From assembly GCA_016716405.1 (NCBI GenBank), contig JADJWK010000002.1:1116001-1180000 (forward strand): a stretch of 64,000 nt of DNA, written 5' to 3'. The translations under genes and the position numbers were made by a program. The notes below the pieces were generated by a model that had not been told where the DNA came from, did not search any database, and saw nothing but the letters and a program-made list of their open reading frames with translations. The stretch's first letter is position 1. Every line of letters begins with the position of its first letter. This stretch comes from Candidatus Melainabacteria bacterium. Lineage in GTDB: Bacteria > Cyanobacteriota > Vampirovibrionia > Obscuribacterales > Obscuribacteraceae. This document shows, one piece after another, positions 1-9,063 of the stretch.

Positions 1-1240
1 GCTGGGGGCGTTTGGCGGCGAAGTCCAGCCAGGTCTCATCCCTGGCCACGCCGAGCAGACGATTGAATATATGGCTGAGAAGGGGCGAGAACTTGCCGTT
101 CTGGTCTTTGATCTGGTAGCGGGCAAGGATTTTATCCGGGCTGTTGTCCAGGCTTCCGTCGGGGAGAAACAAGCCCGGCTTGCTCTCCGGCTTACTCTGT
201 AGATTATCCACGGACTCGACCCTGTATTCGGTGAGCTCGTCGCGTTTGCCGATGAGCTCGTCCACAAGCTCGTGGAATCCCTGGTGCTGGGAAGCCAGAA
301 ACTCGAGCTCGCCGGGAAGGGGGCGGGTGAAATAGACCAGATCCTGGTAGGGAGCCAGACCGCCTTCTCTCACCAGAGCCGGTGTCGGCACCCGGTAATC
401 GATCTCGCCCACAAGGCTGGAGTAGCGGTGCTCCTGGCTGGCGCTCTTGCCCTCCGGCGGCGTGCCGGTCAGAGCAACCACCACGGGATCATCCAGCATG
501 GCTACGAGATGATGCATGATTGCCGCCCAGTAATCGGTGAGGTGGTGGCATTCGTCGAAAATGACCGTCTTGACGCCCTGACGCCTGAGAGTCTGAATCA
601 AGTTGATGGCGTTTTTGTGCAGAACCTCGTTTATGTCCAGGACATCGGACAGTCTTTTGCGGAGCCTGCTGATATGCCTGGAGAGCTCCCGGCGGTAGGC
701 GGTGGGGTTGTTCTGGAGGATTTCCAGAAGCCTGAGCTCGGCGTCACCGTGACTGATGCCCCGGTTTTTCCTGAGCTCGTTCACCCATTCTTTGCGCCCG
801 AGCTGCTCGAGATATTCCTGCTCGCGCCCGGGGGTGGAGAGGACCTGGTAGGTGAGAACAGTGATGGGCTTGAGAGGCCTGTCCTCGTGGGTGCCGATTA
901 CCGAGGCGGGATCGAGGGGCTCGCCGGTCTCCGGCAGAAAATGGCTGATTTTCTGGGACCACTGCGCCTGAATGGTAGTATTGGGCGACAGTATCAGGCT
1001 CGGTGCTTTCAGGTGGCTGACTATTTGCAGACCGATGATGGTCTTGCCGGCACCGGGCGGCGCCACGATATGCACCTCCTTTTTGCCGGAGCGGATCTTC
1101 CGGTTGACTATTTCGATGATTTCTCTCTGGTAACGACGCAGGTCGTATTTGAAATTCAATCTCGAGAGTGCGCTCTCATCGGCTGCGCTCTGGATTGTGC
1201 CGTCTTGGATAGGCGAACGCGAAGCTGCGACCTGGCTCAA
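1..1240 (-). CDS. SF2 DNA/RNA helicase, C-terminal part cut by window edge
   Basis: The reverse-strand frame reads a superfamily II helicase for about 413 residues and runs off the left edge. Near the N-terminus is a Q-motif-like RYQREII, followed by Walker A PPGAGKT (about residues 60-66), a DExH-type motif VIFDECHH (about 225) and motif III-like ALTGTPP (about 255). An in-frame TAA lies at 1244-1246 and no ATG or GTG follows before the conserved region, so the first usable start is TTG at 1240, after a weak AAGG. The family uses ATP to unwind or translocate on nucleic acid. The closest type is the restriction-helicase-like DEAD/DEAH group; substrate is not deducible. It is transcribed divergently from the ABC genes. 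Confidence 0.85.
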   Translation of the reverse strand, partial: MSQVAASRSPIQDGTIQSAADESALSRLNFKYDLRRYQREIIEIVNRKIRSGKKEVHIVAPPGAGKTIIGLQIVSHLKAPSLILSPNTTIQAQWSQKISHFLPETGEPLDPASVIGTHEDRPLKPITVLTYQVLSTPGREQEYLEQLGRKEWVNELRKNRGISHGDAELRLLEILQNNPTAYRRELSRHISRLRKRLSDVLDINEVLHKNAINLIQTLRRQGVKTVIFDECHHLTDYWAAIMHHLVAMLDDPVVVALTGTPPEGKSASQEHRYSSLVGEIDYRVPTPALVREGGLAPYQDLVYFTRPLPGELEFLASQHQGFHELVDELIGKRDELTEYRVESVDNLQSKPESKPGLFLPDGSLDNSPDKILARYQIKDQNGKFSPLLSHIFNRLLGVARDETWLDFAAKRPQ

Positions 1241-1276
1241 ACCTTAACTACTTTCTAGTCGTTGACCTGGCTCAAA
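1229..1276. repeat. 13-bp direct repeat at the helicase start
   Basis: GACCTGGCTCAAA occurs at 1229-1241 and again at 1264-1276. One copy contains the proposed TTG start of the helicase. The upstream copy, read on the minus strand, would give TTG plus five codons and a TAG, in a different frame. It may be a local duplication of the start region; no function is shown. Confidence 0.6.
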
Positions 1277-1316
1277 GATAGGGGATCCCGGCCTCCATTT
1301 CAAGCTCTCATTATTA

Positions 1317-1346
1317 CCGGAACCCGGTAGAATATATGGGTTCCGG
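1317..1346. repeat. 9-bp perfect inverted repeat in divergent intergenic region
   Basis: CCGGAACCC at 1317-1325 and GGGTTCCGG at 1338-1346 are perfect complements around a 12-base AT-rich centre. It lies in the 123-bp gap between the divergent helicase and ABC transporter genes, 17 bp before the proposed ABC start. It could be an operator or a leader hairpin. There is no T-tract after it, so it is not a simple terminator. Confidence 0.6.
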
Positions 1347-1363
1347 AACTTCTGGTATCCTCG

Positions 1364-2065
1364 TTGACAAGTGCGAATCCAGGTCCCACGGCCGATATCC
1401 TTGTGAGGCTGCGGGGTATATCGAAAAGCTATGCGCAGAGGCGCGTAGAAGCCCTCGATCAGGTCAGCCTGGAATTCTCCCGGGGTGATTTCGTCGCCCT
1501 CCTGGGACCTTCCGGTTGCGGCAAGAGCACTCTTCTCAATATCATCGGTTGTGTGGACCGGGCCACCGGCGGTACCATCGAGATCGACGGCCGGTCTGTC
1601 TCGAATCTCAACGAGAAGGAGCTGACCGATCTGCGCCGTCAGTCTGTCGGTTTCGTATTCCAGTTTTTCAATCTGCTGCCCACCCTGACGGTGGAGGAGA
1701 ATGTCTCCCTGCCCCTGATTTTGAATGGTGTCGACCGTCGTCTGGTAAAAGAGCGCACCGCCGCGATTCTCGAGCGGGTCGGGCTGAGCGAGCGCCGGAG
1801 CTTTATGCCTTCGCACCTTTCCGGAGGCGAGATGCAGCGCACGGCGGTGGCCAGGGCCGTGGTGCACGAGCCCAGGCTCTTGCTGGCCGACGAGCCCACC
1901 GGCAACCTGGACAGCGTCAACGGCAAGATTGTCCTGGACCTGCTCGAGTCCCTCAACCGGGACATCGAGCTGACCATAGTGATGGCCACTCACAGCCCGG
2001 AAGCGGCAGCCCGTGCCAGCAAGGTGGTGGAGCTCTATGACGGGAGGATAGCGAGTCCGCAGTAG
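1364..2065 (+). CDS. ABC transporter ATP-binding protein (AttE/LolD/MacB type)
   Basis: This 233-residue ATPase powers the permease encoded just downstream. It has Walker A GPSGCGKST at residues 48-56, a Q-loop region (FVFQFFNLLPTLTVEEN), the signature LSGGEMQR near 152 and Walker B LLLADEPTGN near 172. The length is normal for LolD/MacB-type subunits. The furthest upstream start is TTG at 1364; GTG at 1403 would give an N-terminus closer to that of relatives, and neither has a clear ribosome site. Its TAG stop shares one base with the GTG start of the permease, so the two are translationally coupled. The order ATPase-permease-CrtC-like lipocalin resembles AttEFGH systems; the substrate is unknown. 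Confidence 0.9.
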   Translation: MTSANPGPTADILVRLRGISKSYAQRRVEALDQVSLEFSRGDFVALLGPSGCGKSTLLNIIGCVDRATGGTIEIDGRSVSNLNEKELTDLRRQSVGFVFQFFNLLPTLTVEENVSLPLILNGVDRRLVKERTAAILERVGLSERRSFMPSHLSGGEMQRTAVARAVVHEPRLLLADEPTGNLDSVNGKIVLDLLESLNRDIELTIVMATHSPEAAARASKVVELYDGRIASPQ

Positions 2066-4641
2066 TGTTTGCCATCCTTTCTCTCTTCAAGACTTTCGTC
2101 CTTCGAGATTGCCTTATAAACCGGGTACGGACGCTCATCACCACAGGCGGTATTGCCCTGGGGATCGCCGTCTTCCTTGCCATAAGCCTGGCTAACCGAA
2201 CCGCCCTCAGCAGCTTTCGCGATTCGGTGGACCGGGTGGCCGGGCGGGCCAATCTCGAGATATCGCCTGTGGCAGGGCGGTATATGGACGAGGCTGTTCT
2301 GGAGGATCTCAGCTGGCTCTGGATGGCGGGAGGAAAATACGCGGCGGTGCTGAGCGCCGATGTCTGTATCGGTGAAGGCGATGGCGAGACTGAATCGTCC
2401 GAGGTGATCCAGCTTATCGGTATCGACATGCTTGCCGATTCCGAGTTTTTCTCTTTCGCCTCCGGCGGCGGCACAGGAGGAAGCCGCTCCCTGGAGAATC
2501 TCTCGGGCGTTCTTCTGGGTAGGAAAATAGCCCAGGAGGAGGGTCTTTCTCCCGGCTCCTCGCTGACTCTGAGCGTGGACGACCGCACGGTGTCCGTGCC
2601 GGTCACAGGCATTCTGGAGGCCACCGGTCTCGGTGACGCTTATTCGGGCAGGCTACTGGTGTGCGATATTCCTCTTGCCCAGGAGATCCTGGGCGAGAGA
2701 GGAAAAATCTCGAGGGTCGAGATCATCGTCGCTCAGGAGAGCCTCGAGCCGATCAGCGAGAAGCTCAATCGTGAGCTGCCCGCCGGGCTTGCCGCCGAGC
2801 CTCCAGGCAGCAGGACCAGAGCGATCGAGAAAATGACCAGGTCTTTCGAGTACAACCTCTGGGCTCTCACTTTCATCGCCCTCATCGTCGGGATGTTCCT
2901 GATCTATAACACCATCGCCATAACGGTGATCCGCCGCCGGGTCGAGATCGGCACTCTCAGGGCCATGGGTCTGAGACGGCGCAGTATCGTTCTGCTTCTG
3001 TGCGGTGAGGCGGCTCTCATCGGTCTGGCCGGCTCCATCGCCGGAGCCTGCTTCGGAATACTGCTCGCGGACTGGTCACTGGCGGCGGTGGCGGAGACCT
3101 ATCAGCGCCTCTATTTCAATATCCCTCTCGAGAAGGTCGCCCTGGACTATCGGCTCATTTTTCTCGCCGTGCTCATCGGGGTGACTCTGACGGTGGTGGC
3201 GGCGCTTCCCCCGGCGCTGGAAGGCTCTCTTGTGGAGCCGATCTCAGCTACCCGTAGGCTCTCCAATGAGGAGGGAATCGATCGGTTCTCCTCGCCATTA
3301 TTCTTATGCTCCCTGCTTCTATGCTCTTGCGGCTGGTTTCTCTCCGGCCTGCCGCCGGTGGATGGCTTCCCTCTCTGGGGCTATCTGGCAGCGCTTCTCT
3401 ATGTTTTCGCCCTCGCTCTCGCGCTGCCTCTAATCTTGAAGCTCCTTTTACCCGCCATCGCCTGCCTGCTCGATACGGTCCTGGGTCTGGAAGGGAAGCT
3501 GGCGGCACTCACCCTGAGGCGTACCATCGGCCGGACATCGGTGGCGGTGGCCACCCTGGCGGTGGGAATCGCGATGATGATCTCCCTTGCCATCATGATC
3601 GGCAGCTTCAGAGAGACCGTCACCGACTGGGCCAGGCAGACCCTGGTGGCGGATCTCTGGATGCGTCCAGCCGCCAGGGATGGTGGCAGCCACAGCGCCG
3701 GTTTTCCTGCTTCTATCGAGCGCTCCCTGGCGGATGTCGATGGTGTCCGGGCTGTGGAGCCCTGGTCCGAGTCGCCGGTGCTCTATCGAGGCAGACCGGC
3801 GATCCTCGGCGGCGCCCGTTTCGAAGTGGTAGGCCGATTCGGCAATCTCAGCTTCGTATCAGGTCGGCCCAGCCGGGAGGTCTGCGCCCTGATTACGGGA
3901 CGGAAGGCGATCGTCTCGGAGAGTTTCGCCCTGCGCCATAATGTCTCCCCGGGCGACACCGTAGAGTTGCCGGTGCGCTCCGGTGTCTTAGCGCTCAGGG
4001 TGGTGGATGTCTATTACGATTATGTGAGCGACGCAGGATATGTCGTCATTCCCAGGGATCTTTATGTCGAGAGCCTGGGGGACGAGTCGATCACGAGTTT
4101 CGCCATAGTCTTGCAGGAAGGTGTCGATCCGGATCGGGTGCGCTCCCGGATCGTCAGAGACCTCGGTGGTCTATCGCGATTCTCCATCCGCACGACCGGG
4201 GAGCTGCGCCAGCGGATCCTCGAGATTTTCGATAAGACCTTCGCTGTCACCTATGCTCTTCACACCATAGCCATAGTGGTCGCGATTCTCTCGGTGATGA
4301 ACGCCCTCTTTGCCCTGATCACCGAATCACGTCGGGAGTTCGGTATTCTCTCCTACCTGGGCATGAGCGCTGCCTCCCTTAGAAGGATGGTGCTGGTGGA
4401 AGCCGGGCTCCTGGGGCTTCTGGGAAGCATCGCCGGGACGGCCCTGGGATTTGTTCTCTCGATACTTTTGATTTATGTTATCAACAAGCAGTCATTCGGC
4501 TGGACGGTAAGGTATATGGTTCCCGGCGACTTCATTATCCAGAGCTTCTTCATAGTCTTTTTCACCGCCGTTCTATCGGGCCTGATACCCTCGCGCATGG
4601 CTTCCCGAACCCCGGCTCCGGAGGTGGTGCGCAGTGAGTAG
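2065..4641 (+). CDS. ABC transporter permease with two FtsX domains (AttFG-like)
   Basis: This 858-residue inner-membrane permease starts at GTG 2065. It has a membrane segment near residues 24-45, a MacB-type periplasmic region, then three membrane helices starting near 270 (WALTFIALIVGMFLIYNTIA). A second membrane block begins about residue 410, a second periplasmic region follows, and three C-terminal helices start near 735 (ALHTIAIVVAILSVMNALFA). Two FtsX units in one chain mean it can supply both halves of the pore, as AttF plus AttG do separately. Members of this superfamily usually move or extract lipids, lipoproteins or peptides rather than small nutrients. The 3' end overlaps the lipocalin gene by 8 bp. 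Confidence 0.88.
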   Translation: MFAILSLFKTFVLRDCLINRVRTLITTGGIALGIAVFLAISLANRTALSSFRDSVDRVAGRANLEISPVAGRYMDEAVLEDLSWLWMAGGKYAAVLSADVCIGEGDGETESSEVIQLIGIDMLADSEFFSFASGGGTGGSRSLENLSGVLLGRKIAQEEGLSPGSSLTLSVDDRTVSVPVTGILEATGLGDAYSGRLLVCDIPLAQEILGERGKISRVEIIVAQESLEPISEKLNRELPAGLAAEPPGSRTRAIEKMTRSFEYNLWALTFIALIVGMFLIYNTIAITVIRRRVEIGTLRAMGLRRRSIVLLLCGEAALIGLAGSIAGACFGILLADWSLAAVAETYQRLYFNIPLEKVALDYRLIFLAVLIGVTLTVVAALPPALEGSLVEPISATRRLSNEEGIDRFSSPLFLCSLLLCSCGWFLSGLPPVDGFPLWGYLAALLYVFALALALPLILKLLLPAIACLLDTVLGLEGKLAALTLRRTIGRTSVAVATLAVGIAMMISLAIMIGSFRETVTDWARQTLVADLWMRPAARDGGSHSAGFPASIERSLADVDGVRAVEPWSESPVLYRGRPAILGGARFEVVGRFGNLSFVSGRPSREVCALITGRKAIVSESFALRHNVSPGDTVELPVRSGVLALRVVDVYYDYVSDAGYVVIPRDLYVESLGDESITSFAIVLQEGVDPDRVRSRIVRDLGGLSRFSIRTTGELRQRILEIFDKTFAVTYALHTIAIVVAILSVMNALFALITESRREFGILSYLGMSAASLRRMVLVEAGLLGLLGSIAGTALGFVLSILLIYVINKQSFGWTVRYMVPGDFIIQSFFIVFFTAVLSGLIPSRMASRTPAPEVVRSE

Positions 4642-5752
4642 GGAATTTCCGGGGTCGCTCTTTCTGGCTCTCTTTTTTCTTCTCTGCGTCATGCCGCGGG
4701 GGAGTGCCGCGGAGTACCGTCAGGCCCTGCCCGGCTACAAGTACAGCTTCCCTTACGATCACGGCAGTCACGATGACTTCAAAACCGAGTGGTGGTATTT
4801 CACCGGGCATCTCACCGGCGAGAGCCGCTCTCGCTACGGTTTCGAGCTCACCTTCTTCCGCACAGCCTCGGCGGATCCGGCAGAGGAAGCCGCGAAGAAG
4901 ATAGGCAGGGCCTGGACGACCAGGAATCTCTATCTCGCCCATTTCGCACTCACCGATATAGACGGGGGCTCATTCCGCTATTTCGAGAAGCTGAACAGAC
5001 CCGGTCTGGGGCTGGCCTCAGCCGAGAAGGGCGAGGGCTATGTCTTCAATGAGCGCTGGTCCATGGAGTTTCTGGGAGACACGCTTGTTTTGAGGGCCGA
5101 CGAGAAAGACATTTCCCTGCATCTGGCCCTGCGCTCGAAAAAGGCGCCGGTGATTCACGGAGTGAACGGGATCAGCCAGAAGGCCGAAGGGGAAGGGCGG
5201 GCTTCTCACTATTATTCACTGACCAGGCTCGCCGGAGCCGGCCGACTGTCCGTCAGGGGCAAGAGCGAGAGAGTCCGGGCGGTGGCCTGGATGGATCACG
5301 AATTCGGCAGTAATCAGCTCCAGGAGGACCAGGTCGGCTGGGACTGGTTCAGCATCCAGCTCGATTCGGGAAAGGAGTTGATGCTTTATGTAATGCGCCG
5401 CAAAGACGGCACTATAGACAGGCATTCTTCCGGGACCATCGTCTTCGCCGATGGCAGGAGCCGTCACCTGGAGCGCGGGGATTTCCGGATCGAGGCTACG
5501 GATCACTGGCAGAGTCCGATAAGCAAAGGCAAGTATCCAATCGCCTGGCGAATTGATATACCATCGCAGAAATTGAAGCTGACAGTGGTTCCTCCTCTCA
5601 AGGGGCAGGAGCTGGTCACCGGCAAATCTACCGGAGTCACTTACTGGGAAGGTTGCGTCGATGTGGAAGGCACCGTGGATGGCGCGCCTGACAGGGGCCG
5701 CGGATATGTCGAGATGACCGGTTATGCCGAGAGATTCAAGAAGAAAATTTGA
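4634..5752 (+). CDS. Exported CrtC/AttH-like lipocalin-fold protein
   Basis: This 372-residue protein starts at GTG 4634 inside the end of the permease gene. Residues 1-25 form a signal peptide (FLALFFLLCVMPRGSAA). The mature part has the AttH/CrtC marks YKYSFPYDHGSHDDFKTEWW, FYFTGHL-like sequence, MDHEFGSNQL and WDWFSIQLDSGKELMLYV. The family (tandem lipocalin-like barrels, PF07143/PF17186) contains carotenoid 1,2-hydratase CrtC and the AttH component of AttEFGH. Linkage to an ABC ATPase and FtsX permease favours an AttH-like role outside the inner membrane. No carotenoid genes are nearby, so hydratase activity is not supported here. Confidence 0.85.
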   Translation: MSREFPGSLFLALFFLLCVMPRGSAAEYRQALPGYKYSFPYDHGSHDDFKTEWWYFTGHLTGESRSRYGFELTFFRTASADPAEEAAKKIGRAWTTRNLYLAHFALTDIDGGSFRYFEKLNRPGLGLASAEKGEGYVFNERWSMEFLGDTLVLRADEKDISLHLALRSKKAPVIHGVNGISQKAEGEGRASHYYSLTRLAGAGRLSVRGKSERVRAVAWMDHEFGSNQLQEDQVGWDWFSIQLDSGKELMLYVMRRKDGTIDRHSSGTIVFADGRSRHLERGDFRIEATDHWQSPISKGKYPIAWRIDIPSQKLKLTVVPPLKGQELVTGKSTGVTYWEGCVDVEGTVDGAPDRGRGYVEMTGYAERFKKKI

Positions 5753-6851
5753 GCTCCTGATAGCGGCTTGGTTGGCTCTCGGGCTTGCCTGCCCGGAGGC
5801 GGTCCATCCCTCGCCCCCTTCCTCCTTCACGAAGCTGGAGCACCGCTGGGTCGATCTCAAGGAAAATGGCAGTGCCCAGGAAGCCCAGCGTAGCTGGGGC
5901 ACCGCCGAGCGCTATTATCTCCAGGCTCAGGCAGTGGCCAGACGAATCGGATCGGAGTCGAATCAACTCCTGGAGACAGAAGCGCGTCTGGCCAATGTCC
6001 GTCTGCTCGGTGGCAAAGAGCAGCTGGCGGAGGAAGACTATAAGAACGTCATCGAGCTCCTGAAGAAGAAGAAGAAAGACAAGACCCTGCACCAGGAGAC
6101 CATGATCTGGGTAGAGGACCTGGCTGACACCTATGTGCTCAAGGCAGGGAAAAAGGCGGATGATCGCAGTTTGAATTACATCAACCACGCTGTGAGGATT
6201 CGCGATGTGATAAGCGGCGACAGACATCCTCGAATGTCGGCTACTCTGCAGCATCTCTGCAATATCTACCAGATGCGCCATGACTGGGGTGCCCTCGACA
6301 GAACCTCCCAGCGATTGCTCAAGGTCGATCGGTTGCGATACGGCCGTGATCATGAGCGGGTCGCCCAGGATCTCTATTGCATCGCCTCGGCCAAGTACCG
6401 TCAGGGGCTTCATGCAGACGCCGAGTCTTACATCAGGCAGGCTCTGGACATCTATCTGAAGAAGGAGAGACCACAGGCTCTGGCTATCGCTCTCTCCAAG
6501 ACCCAGCTCGCTCATATTCTCAGAAGTCAGAAACAATACAAGCTGGCCGAGGAAGAGGCGAGATCAGCCCTTTCCTGGATGGAGCGGGAGCTCGGCAAGA
6601 ACTCTTATAACGCCAACCATAATCGTGATCTCCTGGCATCCATCCTGCTGGACGAAGGCAAAATCAATGAGGCCGTGGCTGAATACGAGACCAGCCTGAC
6701 CATCGCCGAGTCCGCCCTCGGCAAGAGCAGCCGCGAGCTGATACCGTATATGGAGCGGCTCAAGAGCGCTTATTCGAGGCAGAAGGCACGGGGCAAAATC
6801 AAAGAGATCGACAGCCGCATCCGCGCTCTCGGCGGCAAAGTCAAGCAATAG
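5724..6851 (+). CDS. Exported TPR protein
   Basis: This 375-residue protein overlaps the previous gene by 29 bp, so the four rightward genes appear to form one operon. The N-terminus (KFELLIAAWLALGLACPEA) looks like a signal peptide; the Cys is not in a good lipobox. The rest is a run of tetratricopeptide repeats of the long, KLC-like type, for example around residues 185-290 (DLYCIASAKYRQGLHADAES, EARSALSWMERELGKNSYN). Such repeats bind protein partners. A partner cannot be named; proximity suggests the Att-like transporter. Only one base separates its end from the convergent kinase gene. Confidence 0.8.
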   Translation: MPRDSRRKFELLIAAWLALGLACPEAVHPSPPSSFTKLEHRWVDLKENGSAQEAQRSWGTAERYYLQAQAVARRIGSESNQLLETEARLANVRLLGGKEQLAEEDYKNVIELLKKKKKDKTLHQETMIWVEDLADTYVLKAGKKADDRSLNYINHAVRIRDVISGDRHPRMSATLQHLCNIYQMRHDWGALDRTSQRLLKVDRLRYGRDHERVAQDLYCIASAKYRQGLHADAESYIRQALDIYLKKERPQALAIALSKTQLAHILRSQKQYKLAEEEARSALSWMERELGKNSYNANHNRDLLASILLDEGKINEAVAEYETSLTIAESALGKSSRELIPYMERLKSAYSRQKARGKIKEIDSRIRALGGKVKQ

Positions 6852-6852
6852 T

Positions 6853-8565
6853 CTAGTGGATGTCGACCCCGAGCTGCTCTCTGATATCGTCCAGCTTGCT
6901 TCCCTCGAATATGCCTCTGTCCTCTACGTGAATGCCAGGCCTCCTGCGATTTCGGAAAGGCTCGAGACCCGCCAGGGTGATCTGCGGATTGTCCCGGATA
7001 TAGAGATGCTCCAGCGACGGAATCGCCGCTATGGCTTGCATGTCCCCGTCATCGAGATTGCATGAATCCGCTGTCAGGGATCGCAATCGAGGCAGCCGGG
7101 CAAGCAGACCGAGAGCTCTTGCGCTCAGTCCGGTATTAGCGCTCAAATTAAGCTGCTCGAGGTTTTCGATGGTGGCAATTGGTTCGAGGTCGGCGCCGGT
7201 CAAACCGCACTCTACCAGCCAGAGTTTGACCAGTCCCCGGAGACAGGGTCGGCTTTGTCTGGCGGCGAGCTTCGCCAGATGTTGAAGAGCGCCGGGCCGC
7301 ATAACGCATCTCTCCAGATAGATTCGGCGGACGTCCGGATAGAGGCTTATCCTGTCGATTCGAGCCCTGTCGACCGGGCAATCCGAGAGCCAGACTATCT
7401 GAACTTTTTCGTCACCACCCTGGAGACCGGCTGCTACTTCGCCTCCCTTCAGGCGCAGGCATCGATCCTTGCTGTATTTCTCGCCGAGATTGCTTTTCAG
7501 AGCCGATTCGAATGTCTTCTCGGCAAGCTCGCTGCTCTTCGGGGAAAGAGCGCCTCTATGCTCGACTTTTTCCGGCTTGCCGGTCGATCTGTCGGTGGGG
7601 TCCATGAAAACAATTCCCAGCAGCGGGAAAAGGGCGACCGCAACTATTGCGGCACCGATTAGAATCGGTCCGGGAGGGCGCCCGGTCATGCTGGCTGGTT
7701 CTGAGGGTTCTGCCGCCACAGTCGATCGCCTGCATTCTTCGAGAGCCTCTCTGAATTCGCTCATGCTCTCGAATCGATCATCTCGACTCTTCGAGAGAGC
7801 TTTCGCCATGACTTTCTCCAGACGCGGGTCGAAGACGAGGGACTGATTGCGGTCGGCAAGGGACGGCGCTTTCTCGCTCAGGTGCAGCTCGATGGTTTCG
7901 AATGCGGTATCGCCCCGAAAAACCGGCTCGCCGGTGAGCAGCTCGAAAGCCAGGCATGCCAGGCTGTAGATATCCGCGCGCCCGTCCGGGTTCTCTCCGC
8001 GAGCTTGCTCCGGGCTCATATAACGCGGGCTGCCGATCATCTGGCCGGTTCTTGTCAGGGTTTTCAACCCTTCATCTCGGCTTTCGATCTTGGCTATCCC
8101 AAAGTCCAGAATCAGTGGCTTCAGTATGCCTCCTTCTTCCTGCACCATGATGTTGGATGGCTTGAGATCGCGGTGGATCACCCCGTGATTATGGGCATGC
8201 TGCATGGCCTCGGCAATCCTGCCGGTCAATTCGATGACTGTCTCGGCATCGAGGGGTGCGTGCTCTTTCGCGTAGGAGTCCAGCCCTCTACCCGGCACCA
8301 GATCAAGAACCATGAAAGGGTGATTGTCCAAGGTCAGACCGAAGTCCAGCACCCGGACTATGGATGGGTGATCAAGGGCGCTTATCGCTTTCGCCTCGCG
8401 CTGGAAGCGAGTCAGGTAAGATTCATCGGCTCCGTCCACGAGCAGGACTTTCACTGCCACTTCCCGATCCAGGCGACAGTCCCGGGCCCGATATACCCGG
8501 CCCATGCCGCCTGCACCGATCTCTGCGAGAATTTTATAGCGCCCCGCCAGGGATGATTCGCTCAT
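6853..8565 (-). CDS. Membrane Ser/Thr protein kinase with C-terminal leucine-rich repeats
   Basis: This is a 570-residue eukaryote-like (PknB-type) kinase. It has glycine loop IGAGGMGRVY near residue 16, AVKVL lysine near 39, catalytic loop HRDLKPSN near 133, DFG near 156 and SPEQ (APE equivalent). A single membrane helix at about 295-320 (ILIGAAIVAVALFPLLGIVFM) follows. The outer part ends with leucine-rich repeats from about 420 (LVKLWLVECGLTGADLEPIA, LEQLNLSANTGLSARALGLL, LRSLTADSCNLDDGDMQAIA). The layout predicts a cytoplasmic kinase with an LRR sensor outside, reminiscent of plant receptor kinases but in reversed polarity. It is likely co-transcribed with the small membrane gene at 8584-8988, 18 bp upstream. 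Confidence 0.92.
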   Translation of the reverse strand: MSESSLAGRYKILAEIGAGGMGRVYRARDCRLDREVAVKVLLVDGADESYLTRFQREAKAISALDHPSIVRVLDFGLTLDNHPFMVLDLVPGRGLDSYAKEHAPLDAETVIELTGRIAEAMQHAHNHGVIHRDLKPSNIMVQEEGGILKPLILDFGIAKIESRDEGLKTLTRTGQMIGSPRYMSPEQARGENPDGRADIYSLACLAFELLTGEPVFRGDTAFETIELHLSEKAPSLADRNQSLVFDPRLEKVMAKALSKSRDDRFESMSEFREALEECRRSTVAAEPSEPASMTGRPPGPILIGAAIVAVALFPLLGIVFMDPTDRSTGKPEKVEHRGALSPKSSELAEKTFESALKSNLGEKYSKDRCLRLKGGEVAAGLQGGDEKVQIVWLSDCPVDRARIDRISLYPDVRRIYLERCVMRPGALQHLAKLAARQSRPCLRGLVKLWLVECGLTGADLEPIATIENLEQLNLSANTGLSARALGLLARLPRLRSLTADSCNLDDGDMQAIAAIPSLEHLYIRDNPQITLAGLEPFRNRRRPGIHVEDRGIFEGSKLDDIREQLGVDIH

Positions 8566-8583
8566 CTAGACGTCACTGCGCCG

Positions 8584-8988
8584 TCAGAGATTCTGGACCA
8601 GGTGAAGAACCACGAAAGCGAACAGCACTCCGGCAAGAAAAGAGCAGAGGATGATATGCCAGACTAGATTGACCTGGCGATGGTTCATGCTCCTCACAAT
8701 GCCAATGCGGGCGGCTATATAAAGCAGAGCCGAGAAATAAGCCAGCATGGCCACGCCCAGGCGAATTATCCCGGTGCTGAAAGACACGCATAAGAGCGCG
8801 AAAGCCAGGGCGGGCACCAGCCAGATCGTCAGGGGATCGGTCTTGCGGATCTTCTGGCCTTCCGATTTCACCGCCTCGCGGATGAGCTTGAAGGAGGCAA
8901 TCAGGTTCGGCCAGAAACCGAGCCTGGGGATGGTGCCCGGTGCCGGGGCCTGATCGCTGCTCTGGGTGGTGGGCGTATTCTCTGTCAT
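8584..8988 (-). CDS. Small multi-pass membrane protein, unknown
   Basis: This 134-residue protein begins with a polar, Pro/Gln-rich tail of about 20 residues. About three or four membrane helices follow, including WLVPALAFALLCVSF, LGVAMLAYFSALLYIAA and HIILCSFLAGVLFAFVVLHL. I do not recognise a family. It starts at ATG 8988 and its stop lies 18 bp before the LRR kinase start on the same strand, so a functional link to that kinase is plausible but unproven. Confidence 0.7.
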   Translation of the reverse strand: MTENTPTTQSSDQAPAPGTIPRLGFWPNLIASFKLIREAVKSEGQKIRKTDPLTIWLVPALAFALLCVSFSTGIIRLGVAMLAYFSALLYIAARIGIVRSMNHRQVNLVWHIILCSFLAGVLFAFVVLHLVQNL

Positions 8989-9063
8989 TCAACTAGGATA
9001 CAACGAACCGGGAGCGACCATGGCGTACATTGTCCGGATCGGTCACTGAGCCCGAGATCCGGC

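Noticed and set aside
272..1258. Open rightward frame of 328 codons
   Set aside because: It is antisense to the helicase, whose minus-strand frame carries PPGAGKT, DECHH and TGT motifs; the rightward product has no recognisable domain.
1363..1369. TTGACA at the ABC gene start as a -35 box
   Set aside because: No -10 lies at 16-18 bases downstream and the position is inside the proposed coding start; the match is likely chance.
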